From contig JAISZW010000005.1 in NCBI GenBank assembly GCA_031284445.1, positions 1 through 5,311 of the forward strand: a DNA stretch of 5,311 nt. Reading direction: 5' to 3'. Source of the DNA: Candidatus Methanovirga basalitermitum. Lineage in GTDB: Archaea; Methanobacteriota; Methanobacteria; Methanobacteriales; Methanobacteriaceae. Shown here in pieces: positions 5,235 to 5,311 of this stretch (positions are counted from its first letter, which is position 1; each line of letters opens with the position of its first letter). The notes beneath the pieces were generated by a model. The model was given only the letters and a program-made list of their open reading frames with translations, was not told the origin of the DNA and searched no databases. The translations under genes and the position numbers were made by a program.

Positions 5235-5311
5235 GATTTCAACATTTATTCATAAAATTTTATTTTAAATATCAAAATAATTTATTTATAATCATACTTT
5301 CAGTTTATAAA

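Larger units (their letters stand above)
4985..5311. other. Gene-free AT-rich region upstream of mfnB
   Basis: No reading frame of useful length or recognisable RNA gene is visible on either strand. The stretch holds the mfnB ribosome binding site, candidate TATA boxes for mfnB, a 12-bp palindrome (5065-5076) and an imperfect hairpin around a T8 run (5198-5234). Most of the rest is A/T with very few G or C. A divergent gene may begin beyond 5311, but nothing in the window shows it. Confidence 0.6.

Noticed and set aside
5186..5245. Possible lone CRISPR repeat or tRNA T-arm near GGGTTTCGATT
   Set aside because: There is only one copy with no regular spacing, and no acceptor, D or anticodon arm can be fitted around it.

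Overview
The window looks like a chromosomal stretch from a very AT-rich, gut- or rumen-type methanogen of the order Methanobacteriales, most likely Methanobrevibacter or a close relative. Three points support this. First, it carries the methanofuran-specific enzyme MfnB with all four lysine/aspartate positions recalled as catalytic in the Methanocaldococcus jannaschii enzyme. Second, it carries an IMP dehydrogenase of archaeal type. Third, it carries a secreted adhesin-like protein made of GGAI/FTNN beta-helix repeats, a family greatly expanded in Methanobrevibacter and Methanosphaera. The mobA-like gene leans slightly towards Methanobrevibacter, because Methanosphaera stadtmanae is reported to lack molybdopterin biosynthesis. 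The genus call is an inference.

Layout. Positions 1-393 hold no convincing gene but are rich in signals for the adhesin gene: an (AG)7 tract, a GC-rich palindrome beside a consensus archaeal TATA box, three hairpins and a Shine-Dalgarno site. The adhesin-like gene follows on the + strand (394-1761). A 163-base convergent spacer with two T8 tracts separates it from three genes on the - strand. In their direction of transcription these are mfnB (4984-4271), guaB (4238-2757) and a mobA-like gene (2605-1925). mfnB and guaB are 32 bases apart and probably share a transcript. The spacer between guaB and mobA is longer and is filled almost end to end by five short dyad symmetries. Positions 4985-5311 are a very AT-rich gene-free stretch with a candidate mfnB promoter and a 12-bp palindrome.

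How the genes could work together. MfnB makes the furan precursor of methanofuran, the carrier for the first step of CO2 reduction to methane. GuaB commits IMP to guanine nucleotides. MobA-type enzymes use GTP to make the guanine dinucleotide form of molybdopterin, which is the cofactor of formylmethanofuran dehydrogenase, the enzyme that loads methanofuran. The three genes therefore converge on one metabolic step, although co-regulation is only inferred. The adhesin-like gene appears to be an independent surface or secreted accessory gene. I see no CRISPR array, insertion sequence, RNA gene or evident new multi-gene system. The most unusual things are the two runs of consecutive hairpins and the repeat structure of the adhesin gene.
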